A DNA stretch of 64,000 bases, taken from the NCBI GenBank assembly GCA_963846855.1, contig CAWJXK010000008.1:1426001-1490000 (forward strand), given 5' to 3'. The notes beneath the pieces are model-generated. The model worked only from the letters and a program-made list of their open reading frames with translations. It did no database searches and was not told the DNA's origin. Source of the DNA: CAIWHR01 sp963846855 (GTDB lineage Bacteria; Pseudomonadota; Gammaproteobacteria; Burkholderiales; Casimicrobiaceae). Positions 35,894 to 45,209 of the stretch are shown here, piece after piece; position 1 is the first letter of the stretch, and the number at the start of each line of letters is the position of its first letter. The position numbers and the translations under genes are program-made.

Positions 35894-35926
35894 AAGCAAA
35901 TGGCCGCGCAAGGCGGCCATTTGCTT
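35894..35926. terminator. bidirectional hairpin between convergent genes
   Basis: A perfect 14-bp stem, AAGCAAATGGCCGC (35894-35907) with GCGGCCATTTGCTT (35913-35926), around loop GCAAG. It lies between the convergent TPR and PEP-CTERM genes and so suits both directions. T-runs are short on either side. Confidence 0.7.
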
Positions 35927-35982
35927 CTACGGCACAGGAGCGACCGCGCTGTGTTGCGCGCTCGCGGATTGGAGGTTACCTT

Positions 35983-36729
35983 CTAGACGCCTGAACTCCT
36001 CCGCCGCGCGTAGACCATGCACAGCAATGCCAAGCCCAGCAGCGCAATAGTGGCCGGTTCCGGCGCGTGGCCTACGTCGCTTTTGACGTCGTGCTTCAGG
36101 TTGTCGAAGCCGATGCCGGCTCCGTCATTATTGGTGATCGAGATGCCCCCGATATCCTTGATGCCTCCGTCACGGGAAAATCCGTAGAAGTCATTCGCCA
36201 GATTGTCTACCACGATTTCCGCGATCAGGCTGCCGTCGCGCGCGAAGAAATCGATCGTAGCGCTTCCCCCGTCGCCCCCGACCAGCTGAAAGCCGAATTC
36301 GGACTGGTCCGTGCTGAACACGACCGCGAATGATCCCTCGCCGACCGCGTCAAAACTGGGGTAGCCAAGGTTGCCAAGTCCTGTCAGCACGTTGGTGCCG
36401 CTGAATGTCAGCACATCCAGGTTCTGGTTCGGCGCACCCGCCAGCGTGTTCAGGCCCGCCGACGGGCTGCCCGACAGCGTGTCAAATTGGCCGGCCGCCC
36501 CGAGCGTCTGGCCGGCGAAACGCTCACCGAATCCGGCGCCGCCCGAAACGAACGTCGCGTCATAGTTTGTGCCTGCCCCAGCGCTGCCGGCAATGTCATC
36601 GAACGTGATGATTTCGGTCCCCGTCAGGGACGCGTACGAAACCTGGTTGATCGGCGAGGCGCCGACACTCGTCGCGAACATCAGTATGAGTGCCACGAGC
36701 CCGGCAAATTCGAATATTCGTTTAATCAT
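35983..36729 (-). CDS. PEP-CTERM sorting-domain surface protein
   Basis: A 248-residue secreted protein. Signal peptide residues 1-24 (ending SVGAS); the middle is a Gly/Ser/Asn-rich beta domain with few Lys and no Cys (GTEIITFDDIAGSAGAGTNY, FDAVGEGSFAVVFSTDQSEF). The C-terminus has the PEP-CTERM tripartite signal: PEPATIALLGLALL followed by an RRR cluster. An exosortase elsewhere in the genome (EpsH/XrtA type) should cleave at this motif; none is in the window. Such proteins accompany exopolysaccharide and floc formation. AT-rich sequence just upstream (around 36800) probably holds its promoter. Confidence 0.92.
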   Translation of the reverse strand: MIKRIFEFAGLVALILMFATSVGASPINQVSYASLTGTEIITFDDIAGSAGAGTNYDATFVSGGAGFGERFAGQTLGAAGQFDTLSGSPSAGLNTLAGAPNQNLDVLTFSGTNVLTGLGNLGYPSFDAVGEGSFAVVFSTDQSEFGFQLVGGDGGSATIDFFARDGSLIAEIVVDNLANDFYGFSRDGGIKDIGGISITNNDGAGIGFDNLKHDVKSDVGHAPEPATIALLGLALLCMVYARRRSSGV

Positions 36730-36970
36730 CGCGTTCTCCCCATTTTTCGGAAACGAGATCCCCGTCGAAACGCACCGATTCTGAGCAATCTCCGTGCCGA
36801 GTTATTTTTGTTTTTAATATCAATTACATATGATCGGCAACTCGCCGGTAGCCGCGGCGGTTGTAAAGAATTCCTACACCACTAGAACACGCCCCAATTT
36901 TCCCGCACGCGCTGAATCCGCGAACGTCGCGAGGCAGCGCACGCGAGGAAACGGGGACAAAATTACCCCA

Positions 36971-38524
36971 ATGAGCCCTCGAATGCGCACGCTTGTCGGC
37001 CTCGTTGCGCTCGCCAGCGCCACGGTCGCGCTTGCGGCGCCGACACTAAATGTCGGCTCCAAGCGCTTCACCGAGTCGTACATCCTGGGCGAGATCCTGA
37101 AGCAGGCCGCACAATCCGCCGGCGAGGCGAGCGCGGCGCACCGTCAGGGGTTGGGCAACACGGCCATCGTGCTGAACGCGCTCACGACGGGCAGCATCGA
37201 CGTCTACCCTGAATACACGGGCACGATCGCCAAGGAAATCCTGAAACTCGACGGCGTTCCGTCGCTCGCCGAACTCAATGCCAGGCTGGCGCCCATGGGG
37301 CTGGCGGTCGCGATTCCGCTGGGCTTCAACAATACCTATGCACTGGCGATGCGCGCCGACGATGCGCGCTCCAGGAATATCGTGCGGCTGTCCGACCTCA
37401 AGGCGCATCCCGACGTGCGGCTCGGACTGTCGCAGGAATTCATCGGGCGCGCCGACGGCTGGCCCGGATTGAAGCGAACGTACGCGCTGCCTTTCGACAC
37501 GCCGCGCGGCCTCGATCATGGGCTCGCCTATGAAGCCATTGCGGGTCACCAGGTCGACGCGATCGACATCTACTCGACCGACGCCAAGCTCGACAGGTAC
37601 GGCTTGACCGTGCTCGACGACGACCGCAAGTATTTCCCGCGCTACGATGCGGCGCTGCTGTATCGGGCAGACCTTCCGCAGCGCTTGCCGAAGACGTGGG
37701 CCGCGCTCGCCAGACTCGAAGGCACGATCGACGACGCATCGATGCGTCGGATGAACGCTGCCGCCGAACTCGAAAACAAGGACTTCGCCACCGTCGCCGC
37801 GAACTTTCTGGCGCGCCAACCGGCGGTGTCCGTCAGCGCGGGAGCGTCGGACTCATCTGCCAACGCGGGCGGGTTCGATGACTTCTGGCGCAAGCTCTTC
37901 GGTCCCGACTTCGCTCGCCTGACGCTCGAACAGCTCGGGCTCGTCTTCCTTTCTCTTGCAGCCAGCATCGTCATCGGCGTCCCGCTCGGGATTCTTGCCG
38001 CGAAGCGCCCGGCGACGGAGGGCCTGATCATCGGCGCGACCGGCGTCGCGCAGACAATTCCCTCGCTGGCGCTCCTTGCCATCCTGATTCCGCTGACAGG
38101 GCGCATCGGCGCGGTTCCGGCGTACATCGCGCTCGCCCTGTACGCGCTGTTGCCAATCGTGCGTAATACACATACAGCGCTCACTCAGATCTCGCACGGA
38201 ATGATTCAAGCCGCCGAATCGCTCGGCATGCGGCCCAGCACCATCCTGCAGAAAATCGAGGTGCCCCTGGCTGCGCCGACGATCCTGGCCGGCATCAAGA
38301 CGTCGGCCGTGATCAACGTCGGGACCGCGACCATCGCCGCGTTCATCGGTGCCGGCGGCTATGGCGAGCGCATCGTCACCGGCTTGGCGCTGAACGACCA
38401 CGCCATGTTGCTGGCGGGCGCGATCCCGGCCGCCGTCATGGCGCTGCTGATTGAACGGGGCTTTCGCCTTGGCGAGCGGTGGCTGATTCCGGCGGGTCTG
38501 CGGCACGCACCGAACGTGCGGTGA
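36971..38524 (+). CDS. glycine betaine/choline-type ABC transporter, fused binding protein and permease
   Basis: A 517-residue fusion. The signal peptide is about residues 1-23. The osmolyte-binding domain, residues 24-300, has the OpuC/ProX-type start LNVGSKRFTESYILGEILKQ and the GSIDVYPEYTGTI motif. A linker and the six-helix permease follow from about residue 320, with the EAA loop (MIQAAESLGMRPSTILQKIE) that contacts the ATPase. Such fusions import betaine, choline or carnitine. The ATPase subunit is not nearby, so it must be encoded elsewhere. ATG 36971 gives the signal; longer upstream frames do not. The stop overlaps the start of a truncated M81-peptidase frame. Confidence 0.88.
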   Translation: MSPRMRTLVGLVALASATVALAAPTLNVGSKRFTESYILGEILKQAAQSAGEASAAHRQGLGNTAIVLNALTTGSIDVYPEYTGTIAKEILKLDGVPSLAELNARLAPMGLAVAIPLGFNNTYALAMRADDARSRNIVRLSDLKAHPDVRLGLSQEFIGRADGWPGLKRTYALPFDTPRGLDHGLAYEAIAGHQVDAIDIYSTDAKLDRYGLTVLDDDRKYFPRYDAALLYRADLPQRLPKTWAALARLEGTIDDASMRRMNAAAELENKDFATVAANFLARQPAVSVSAGASDSSANAGGFDDFWRKLFGPDFARLTLEQLGLVFLSLAASIVIGVPLGILAAKRPATEGLIIGATGVAQTIPSLALLAILIPLTGRIGAVPAYIALALYALLPIVRNTHTALTQISHGMIQAAESLGMRPSTILQKIEVPLAAPTILAGIKTSAVINVGTATIAAFIGAGGYGERIVTGLALNDHAMLLAGAIPAAVMALLIERGFRLGERWLIPAGLRHAPNVR

Positions 38525-38817
38525 GCAGCGACGTGACGCTGCGTTCCGCTGCGCGGCCGCGCAAACGGCTCGCCGTCGCGCGCTTCTGGTACGAAGGCAA
38601 CGCCTTTGCGCCGATACCCGCAGACATGGCGGCGTTCGAGCGCTGCGAGTGCGAGTTCATCGATTGCGATGCGCGGGCCTGGCTTACGTCGATCTCATTC
38701 AGGCGCCTGCTGCCGAGCGCAGCGTGGGGATGGGAACTGCGGCCGGGATTTGCGTTTCCCCGGCCGTTATCTTGTCCGGAGAGCGCCCGTCGGTTCTCCG
38801 CACTTGGTGCCGACTGA
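38521..38817 (+). pseudogene. truncated M81 (MlrC-like) metallopeptidase, N-terminus only
   Basis: GTG 38521 overlaps the transporter stop. The first ~50 codons read like the N-terminus of MlrC-type proteins (KRLAVARFWYEGNAFAPIPA, then DMAAFERCE). Similarity ends after about residue 55 and the frame runs to a stop through unrelated sequence. Intact M81 proteins have about 480-500 residues and are commonly encoded beside ABC transporters, so this is probably a deletion remnant of a third operon gene. Confidence 0.55.
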
Positions 38818-38854
38818 GTTGAACGAGCCTCGCTGCAATTCGGCACAATGATGA

Positions 38855-40759
38855 ATGGCAAAGAATTACGCGAGTGGTGGCCGGGCGGCCTCTCCCAGGC
38901 CCGGTGACGCATTGCCGGCGCCGGAGGGCCGGTCCTGGCGCGAGCGCCTGGGGGCACTGCGCAACATTCCGCCGTTCCTGAAGCTGGTCTGGCGGACCAG
39001 TTCGTCGCTGACCCTCGGTCAAGCGCTGCTGCGGATCGCGCGCGCTCTTCTGCCCGTTGCGACGCTCTACGTCGGCAAGCTGATCATCGATGAGGTCGTA
39101 CTGCTGGTCCAGGCGCCGCACGCCATCGAAGGTCTGCGCCAATGGATCGCGAGCGGCCTGCTCGATCGCATCGGTTGGCTGCTCTTGGTCGAATTCGGAC
39201 TGGCGGTCCTGTCCGACGTCCTCGGCCGCGCCGTGTCCCTGCTGGACTCCCTGCTGTCCGAGCGATTCAGCAACGAGACCAGTCTTCGGCTCATGGAGCA
39301 CGCCGCCACGCTCGATCTCGAGGATTTCGAGGACAGCGAGCTTCAGGACCGCCTCGAGCGGGCCCGGCGCCAGGCGGCCGGGCGATCGAGCCTAATCGGT
39401 CAGCTGTTCGGCCAGGCACAGGACGTCGTTACCGTCGCGAGCTTCGCGGCGGGAATGCTCATCTTCGCACCGTGGCTCATCGCGTTCCTCGCGATTGCCC
39501 TGCTGCCGGCATTCATCGGCGAGGCGCATTTCAACGCACAGAGCTATTCGCTCAACTATGCCCGCACGCCCGAGCGCCGCGAACTCGATTACGTGCGGCA
39601 GACGGGCGCCAGCGTGGAGACAGCCAAGGAAGTGAAGATCTTCGGGCTCAATGCCTTTCTGATCGATCGCTACCGGACGCTTTCCACGAGCTTCTTCGAG
39701 GCCAATCGTCGAATCGCGCTGCGACGCGCCGGCTGGGGAAGCCTGCTCTCCGCGATCGGAACCATTGCCTACTACGTCGCGTACGCGTACATCGTCTGGC
39801 GCACGCTGCACGGCGACTTTTCCATCGGCGACCTGACATTCCTTGCCGGATCCTTCAGGCGCTTGCGGAGCCTGCTGGAGAACCTTCTTATCGGATTCTC
39901 GCAACTCGCTGGCCAGGCACTCTATCTCGACGATCTGTTCTCATTCTTCGACATCCATCCGGAAATCGTCCCGCCGCCCAATCCGCGGCCATTTCCCGTT
40001 CCGATAAAGGAAGGCTTCGCATTCGAGAATGTGGGATTTCGCTACCCCGGGGCCGAGCGCTGGGCAGTGCGCGGCTCGACGTTCAATCTGAGGGCAGGCG
40101 AGATCCTTGCGCTTGTGGGCGAAAACGGCGCCGGCAAGACCACTCTGGTCAAGCTGCTCGCACGACTCTACGATCCGGACGAAGGCCGCATCCTCCTCGA
40201 CGGACACGACCTCCGCGAATACGACCTGTTCGCGATTCGCGCCAATATCGGCGTCATCTTTCAGGACTTCGTGCGCTATCACTTTACCGCCGCCGACAAT
40301 ATTGCGGTCGGGCGCATCGAGGCGCGCAATGACCGTCGACGCATCGTCGCCGCCGCGAAGCGCAGCCTGGCGGACGACGTCATTCGAAAGCTTCCCAACG
40401 GATACGATCAGATTCTCGGCAAGCGCTTTCGAACCGGCATCGATCTGTCAGGCGGTGAGTGGCAAAAGGTTGCCATCGCACGCGCCTACATGCGCGACGC
40501 GCAGCTGCTGATTCTCGACGAGCCCACAGCGGCGCTCGACGCCCGTTCGGAGTTCGAGGTGTTCAAGCGTTTCAAGGAACTGAGCCAGGGCAAGACGGCG
40601 GTGCTGATTTCGCACCGATTTTCCAGCGTCCGCATGGCGGATCGCATCGTCGTGCTGGTGGACGGCGCAGTCGAGGCCATGGGCACCCACGCCGAATTGC
40701 TGGAGCGGGGAGGGCGCTATGCAGAACTCTTCGAATTGCAGGCCGCCGGCTACCGATAG
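38855..40759 (+). CDS. ABC exporter half-transporter (fused membrane and ATPase domains)
   Basis: A 634-residue type IV exporter half. The membrane domain has about five or six helices (residues ~45-335). The nucleotide-binding domain has Walker A VGENGAGKTTLVK near residue 422, signature LSGGEWQKVAIARAYM near 530, Walker B LLILDEPT near 552 and the switch His in VLISHRFSSVR. It must dimerise to work. The N-terminal ~30 residues are polar. Substrate cannot be assigned: related proteins export lipids, peptides or siderophores. A single gene, about 40 bases after the M81 remnant; no partner half-transporter. Confidence 0.88.
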   Translation: MAKNYASGGRAASPRPGDALPAPEGRSWRERLGALRNIPPFLKLVWRTSSSLTLGQALLRIARALLPVATLYVGKLIIDEVVLLVQAPHAIEGLRQWIASGLLDRIGWLLLVEFGLAVLSDVLGRAVSLLDSLLSERFSNETSLRLMEHAATLDLEDFEDSELQDRLERARRQAAGRSSLIGQLFGQAQDVVTVASFAAGMLIFAPWLIAFLAIALLPAFIGEAHFNAQSYSLNYARTPERRELDYVRQTGASVETAKEVKIFGLNAFLIDRYRTLSTSFFEANRRIALRRAGWGSLLSAIGTIAYYVAYAYIVWRTLHGDFSIGDLTFLAGSFRRLRSLLENLLIGFSQLAGQALYLDDLFSFFDIHPEIVPPPNPRPFPVPIKEGFAFENVGFRYPGAERWAVRGSTFNLRAGEILALVGENGAGKTTLVKLLARLYDPDEGRILLDGHDLREYDLFAIRANIGVIFQDFVRYHFTAADNIAVGRIEARNDRRRIVAAAKRSLADDVIRKLPNGYDQILGKRFRTGIDLSGGEWQKVAIARAYMRDAQLLILDEPTAALDARSEFEVFKRFKELSQGKTAVLISHRFSSVRMADRIVVLVDGAVEAMGTHAELLERGGRYAELFELQAAGYR

Positions 40760-41057
40760 ATGTGATGTGGTCGCGCGGGGCCGCGTGCGAATGGGTACGG
40801 AGCACGCCCTGTGCGCTGCGTATGCCTGGCACGACGATACGACTTGCGCGTGGTCGAGGGTCGGAAGCATCGAGCCCTGTTCATTCAACGAATTCTGTGT
40901 GTGCGGAACCCCGGACGCACGATGGCCGTTGAGCCTGCCAGATGCCTCTTCATGGCACTGCGGCGCTGGCCGCATACCTCGTGCTACGCTATCCGCCAAC
41001 GGCGCGCGAGGGCTTGCAGGCAACGGGATGGGCGGTGCGCGAGCACAGCAAACGGTG

Positions 41058-41471
41058 ATGCCGAATCGGACCATCTCCAGTTTCGATGACCTGCTGCGCG
41101 AGGCGCGGCAGCAGCCCGAACTGCAGCGCCTGCTGTTCGTGTTCGCGGGCGCGGCGCTGCCCGACGACAGCACGCCGGAGCAGCGCCGGCGCTATGCCGC
41201 CGGTGAGGGCGGCGCGCTGGTTCCGTTGATGTGCGTCGACAAGCTGCCCGACGAGCTTCGATCGTTTTCAGAGCTTGTCGAGGAATCGCGCGGCGCAGGA
41301 CCCGAGTGGGTGCTGGTCTTTGTGGCGAGCCTTGCAGGGCGCGACGGTCACGCGCCGTCCAGCGCCGATGCCGAAGGGCCGCTGCGGTCCATGGTCGAGT
41401 CCATCAAGTCCGGTGCGCACGGCTCGTTCATTCCCTTTGACGTCGAGGGCCGCGCCGTCCGGCTGGAATGA
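41058..41471 (+). CDS. conserved 137-residue protein, unknown function
   Basis: A soluble acidic protein starting at ATG 41058. Conserved-looking stretches are SFDDLLREARQQPELQRLLF, VFAGAALPDDSTPEQRRRYA and GGALVPLMCVDKLPDELRSF. I recognise the family from betaproteobacterial genomes, where it is often named ribonucleotide reductase subunit alpha; no catalytic feature of that enzyme is present, so the name should not be trusted. No membrane segment or signal. Confidence 0.7.
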   Translation: MPNRTISSFDDLLREARQQPELQRLLFVFAGAALPDDSTPEQRRRYAAGEGGALVPLMCVDKLPDELRSFSELVEESRGAGPEWVLVFVASLAGRDGHAPSSADAEGPLRSMVESIKSGAHGSFIPFDVEGRAVRLE

Positions 41472-41535
41472 CGAGTGCCACGCCCGGTCGCGCTTCGCCT
41501 GCCGGCCGACGTCAATTCCGGAGGCTGAATTCCTC

Positions 41536-41734
41536 ATGAATCCCATCGCGGGTTTTGCGCGCACGCGCTCAAGGCCCTGATCGAGGCCCGCCCCAAGGAG
41601 ATAGCAAAACCATCGCCAAATCATGGGCATACGGTCCCGACACCGCGCATTGGAAACGTCGGCCCAAATTTCAGGGAACGCTCAATCGCATGGCCAATCG
41701 GATTGCGCGACGTGCAATCCCTGTCCGACAATGA
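41536..41734 (+). pseudogene. possible small gene with two frame disruptions
   Basis: From ATG 41536 (MNPIAGFAR) the reading can be carried through two frame changes as HALKALIEARPKEIAK and then TIAKSWAYGPDTAHWKRRPK, FQGTLNRMANRIARRAIPV, ending at TGA 41732-41734. The blocks have normal protein composition and no overlap, and the total would be about 66 residues once two single-base deletions are corrected. No family is recognised. Chance cannot be excluded. Confidence 0.3.
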
Positions 41735-41875
41735 CGCTGGCCTTGGCGCGCGCGCGGCCCGGAGGTTGTGCGCACGTGCCGGACCCAGGGTTCGCGGAGG
41801 GCGGCGCATGCCACTCGCCGCGCACCGACCGCGAAATGCCGTCCCACCTCCCCTCTGGCCGGAAGCGAGGCTCTT

Positions 41876-43411
41876 GTGTCCGATATCGAAAATGCGTCGC
41901 TTCCGGATCTGCGCGGCGGAATCCCGACTGCCGTCCTGCGCGAGCGCGGCATGCAGCTCGGCCAGGTCGACGGCGATGACGTGCTGCTGGTGCTGAGCGA
42001 CGGCACGCCCTTCGCCATCGGCGCGCACTGCACGCACTATCACGGCCCGCTCGCCGATGGGCTCGTCGTCGGCGACACGGTGCGCTGCCCCTGGCATCAC
42101 GCGTGCTTCAGCCTGCGCACCGGCGAGGCGCTTCGTGCGCCGGCACTGGACCCGGTCCCGTGCTGGCGCGTCGAGCAGGTCGGCGACAAGACATTCGTCC
42201 GCGAAAAAATCGCGGCTCCCGCTCAACGCGAGGCGCCTGTGGTGCGCATGCCCGGCAGCGCGCCGGCATCGGTCGTCATCGTCGGCGGCGGTGCCGCCGG
42301 CCTCGCCGCGGCCGACATGCTGCGGCGGGAAGGCTTCGGCGGCTCCATCAATCTGATCAGCGCCGACGACGATCCGCCCTGCGACAGGCCGAATCTCTCC
42401 AAGGATTACCTCGCGGGAACCGCGCAGGAAGACTGGATTCCGCTGCGTGCCCCCGAATACTATGCCGAGCGCAAGATAGACCTGCTGCTCGGCACCCGCG
42501 TATCGTCGATCGACGTGCGCGAGCATCGCGTACGCCTGGAAGACGGACGGCAGGTCGACTTCGGCGCGCTGTTGCTCGCCACGGGCGCCGATCCCGCCCG
42601 CCTTGCGATACCAGGCGCCGTCAAGTCGCAGGTCCTTTATTTGCGCACGTTCGCCGACAGCAAGGCGATCGTCGCGCGAGCGGAAACGGCGCGGCGTGTC
42701 GTGGTGGTCGGCGCGAGCTTCATCGGGTTGGAGGTTGCCGCGTCGCTGCGAACGCGGGGCGTCGACGTCGATGTCGTCGGGCCGGAGAGCGTGCCACTCG
42801 AGCGCGTCATGGGGCCCGAAGTGGGGGCCTTCGTTCGTGCGATTCACGAAGAGCACGGCGTCGTCTTTCACCTCGGACAGACTGTCAGCCGGATCGACGG
42901 TCGCCGCGTGACGCTCGGCGATTCGACGGCGCTCGATGCGGATTTCGTTGTGCTGGGCGTGGGTGTGCGGCCGGAGATCGCGCTGGCCGAAGCGGCCGGT
43001 CTCGCGATCGATCGCGGCATCGCCGTCGATGAATATCTCGAAACCAGCGTCCGCGGCATCTTCGCCGCCGGAGACGCCGCACGATGGCCGGACCGTCACT
43101 CCGGTGAGCGGATCCGCGTCGAGCACTGGGTCGTCGCGCAAAGGCAGGGCCAGACCGCGGCGCGAAACATCCTGGGCCGGCGCGAGCGCTTCGATGCGGT
43201 TCCTTTCTTCTGGAGCCAGCATTACGACGTCGCGATCAATTATGTCGGCCATGCGGAGAAGTGGGACGCGATCGCGATCGACGGTTCGCTCGCCGCGCGC
43301 GATTGCGAGGTGACCTACAAGCTCGCCGGACGCACGCTTGCGGTGGCCACGATTTCGCGCGATCGGCAAAGCCTGCTCGCTGAACGCGCGCTGGAGCAGG
43401 CGGGCGGGTAG
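41876..43411 (+). CDS. Rieske-domain, AIF-like FAD-dependent oxidoreductase
   Basis: A 511-residue fusion starting at GTG 41876 (AGCGAGG upstream). Residues 1-110 form a Rieske [2Fe-2S] domain with CTHYHGPL (Cys52, His54) and CPWHHACF (Cys71, His74). From residue 132 it is a pyridine nucleotide-disulphide reductase fold: FAD motif VVIVGGGAAGLAAADML, NAD(P)H motif VVVVGASFIGLEVAASL near 288, and IFAAGDAARWPD near 405. The C-terminal 90 residues match the AIF/ferredoxin-reductase dimer domain. It probably moves electrons between NAD(P)H and a partner protein; partner unknown. It is followed by DUF5996 and SDR genes on the same strand. Confidence 0.92.
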   Translation: MSDIENASLPDLRGGIPTAVLRERGMQLGQVDGDDVLLVLSDGTPFAIGAHCTHYHGPLADGLVVGDTVRCPWHHACFSLRTGEALRAPALDPVPCWRVEQVGDKTFVREKIAAPAQREAPVVRMPGSAPASVVIVGGGAAGLAAADMLRREGFGGSINLISADDDPPCDRPNLSKDYLAGTAQEDWIPLRAPEYYAERKIDLLLGTRVSSIDVREHRVRLEDGRQVDFGALLLATGADPARLAIPGAVKSQVLYLRTFADSKAIVARAETARRVVVVGASFIGLEVAASLRTRGVDVDVVGPESVPLERVMGPEVGAFVRAIHEEHGVVFHLGQTVSRIDGRRVTLGDSTALDADFVVLGVGVRPEIALAEAAGLAIDRGIAVDEYLETSVRGIFAAGDAARWPDRHSGERIRVEHWVVAQRQGQTAARNILGRRERFDAVPFFWSQHYDVAINYVGHAEKWDAIAIDGSLAARDCEVTYKLAGRTLAVATISRDRQSLLAERALEQAGG

Positions 43412-43452
43412 TTCCGTCGCGCCAGGTGGCAAATCCAGCGGAAGCCGAGGCG

Positions 43453-44385
43453 ATGACGAGCGTAAACCCTTCCGGCGACGCGTGGCCGGCGCTTCCCCTC
43501 GACGGGTGGCGGCCGACCTACGCGACGCTGCACATGTGGATGCAGGTCGTCGGCAAGGTCTGCCTCGCCCTTGCACCGCCGGCGAACCACTTCTGGAACA
43601 TCGCGTTCCGCGTGACCGCCCGCGGCATAGCGACGCCGACGCTCTATGCGGACGGGCGCGCGCTGACCATGACGTTCGATTTCGTCGCCCATGAGCTGGT
43701 GATCGTGTGCTCGGACGGCCAGAGCGAAACTTGCGCGCTCCTGCCCATGACGGTCGCCGCTTTCTACGATGCAGTCATGCAGTCGCTGCATCGGCTGGGC
43801 GTCGACGTTCGCATCTGGACGATGCCGGTCGAGATCCCGGATCCGGTCCGGTTCGAGGTCGACACCAGGCACGCGGCGTATGACCCCGAACGGGCGAACG
43901 CATTCTGGCGCGCGCTCGTTTCGATGCAGCCGGTGTTCGAGGAATTTCGCTGCCGCTTCGTCGGCAAGTGCAGCCCGGTCCATTTCTTCTGGGGCAGCTT
44001 CGATCTCGCCGTGACGCGATTCTCGGGACGGCCGGCGCCGCCGCGCCCGGGCGCGGACGCGATCACGCGCGAGGCGTACTCGCACGAAGTCATCAGCCAC
44101 GGGTTCTGGCCAGGAGGCCGCGGGATCGAAATGCCGGCGTTCTACGCGTACGCCGCGCCCGAGCCGGAAGGATTGTCCCGAGAGGCCATCCGGCCGCCGG
44201 CCGCGTATTACAGCGCGGAGCTCTCCGAATTCATCCTGCCCTATGATGCGGTCCGCGCCGCCTCGTCTCCGGCAACCGTGCTTATGGCGTTTCTCGAGAG
44301 CACCTACGATGCGGCGGCGAGACTCGCCGGGTGGAATCGCCCCGCGCTGGAAAGAAAAATGACGCGCACCGCGCCGATTGCATGA
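43453..44385 (+). CDS. DUF5996 family protein
   Basis: A 310-residue soluble protein from ATG 43453. Family-type stretches are YATLHMWMQVVGKVCLALAP, NHFWNIAFRVTARGIATPTL, VHFFWGSFDLAVTRFSGR and the C-terminal FWPGGRGIEMPAFYAYAAPE. Many Trp, His and aromatic residues suggest a ligand pocket, but no function is known for DUF5996. It lies 41 bases after the Rieske-AIF gene, and the stop is 40 bases before the SDR start, so the three are probably co-transcribed. Confidence 0.8.
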   Translation: MTSVNPSGDAWPALPLDGWRPTYATLHMWMQVVGKVCLALAPPANHFWNIAFRVTARGIATPTLYADGRALTMTFDFVAHELVIVCSDGQSETCALLPMTVAAFYDAVMQSLHRLGVDVRIWTMPVEIPDPVRFEVDTRHAAYDPERANAFWRALVSMQPVFEEFRCRFVGKCSPVHFFWGSFDLAVTRFSGRPAPPRPGADAITREAYSHEVISHGFWPGGRGIEMPAFYAYAAPEPEGLSREAIRPPAAYYSAELSEFILPYDAVRAASSPATVLMAFLESTYDAAARLAGWNRPALERKMTRTAPIA

Positions 44386-44425
44386 AGGCCGGTTGAAGCG
44401 GTGCGGCAGACGAGGAGGGCGGGAC

Positions 44426-45145
44426 GTGAAGGAAGGGTTCGAGGGACAGACAGTCGTCGTGGCCGGCGGCACGGGCGGGCTGGGACGCGCGGTGAGCCTT
44501 GCGTTCCTGGAAGCGGGCGCGACCGTCGTCGTCACTTATCGGTCACGCGCCGAGCTCGATGCGCTGATGACGGCCGCGGGAGCGGCAGGCACACGGCTCG
44601 ACGGTCGACAGACTGATGTGACCGATGAATCCGGAGCGCGTGAGCTGGTCGACGGAGTCGTCGCGAAGCACGGCCGGATCGACGCACTGGTCAACACCGT
44701 GGGTGGGTACACGGGTGGCGCGACGTTGTGGGAGATCGAACCGGATGCCCTCGACCGGATGCTCGCGCTGAACCTGAAGTCGGGCTACGCGCTGGCTCGC
44801 GCCGCCGTGCCCGCCATGCTGAAGCAGAAGCAGGGGTCGATCGTCAACATCGCGGCGAAAGCGGGCGTCGTTCCTCCGGGCGGTGCCGCCGTGTACGCCG
44901 CGTCGAAAGCCGCGGCGCTGGCGCTGATGGAATCACTCGCCGCGGATCTCGCGGGCTCCGGCGTGCGCGTGAACTCGGTGCTGCCCAGCATCATCGACAC
45001 GGAGGCCAACCGGAAAGCGATGCCGAAGGCGGACTTCGCGAAGTGGCCCAAACCCGAGGACATCGCGCGCGTGATCGTGTTCCTGTGCAGCGCCGACGCG
45101 AAGGTCATTCACGGCGCGTCGATTCCGGTTTACGGCAACGGGTAA
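44426..45145 (+). CDS. short-chain dehydrogenase/reductase (classical SDR)
   Basis: A 239-residue SDR beginning at GTG 44426, chosen because GAGGAGGG lies about 8 bases before it. It has the cofactor motif GGTGGLG (residues 14-20), the conserved Asn in the VNTVGGY (NNAG-like) strand, and the catalytic Ser/Tyr/Lys region with YAASK near residue 155. Arg at the end of strand 2 (VTYRSRAEL) suggests NADP(H). Substrate unknown. The Leu-Cys-Ser-Ala end (FLCSADAKVIHGASIPVYGN) is typical of 3-oxoacyl reductase-like members. Confidence 0.9.
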   Translation: MKEGFEGQTVVVAGGTGGLGRAVSLAFLEAGATVVVTYRSRAELDALMTAAGAAGTRLDGRQTDVTDESGARELVDGVVAKHGRIDALVNTVGGYTGGATLWEIEPDALDRMLALNLKSGYALARAAVPAMLKQKQGSIVNIAAKAGVVPPGGAAVYAASKAAALALMESLAADLAGSGVRVNSVLPSIIDTEANRKAMPKADFAKWPKPEDIARVIVFLCSADAKVIHGASIPVYGNG

Positions 45146-45209
45146 CGATCGAGCGACGCGCACCGACCGTCAGGCGTTCGTCGATTTCGAGGTGAACGGT
45201 TCTGCGAGC

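Noticed and set aside
41621..43576. Long minus-strand frame opposite the Rieske-AIF gene
   Set aside because: Composition is typical of a shadow frame and the plus strand has all Rieske, FAD and NAD motifs.
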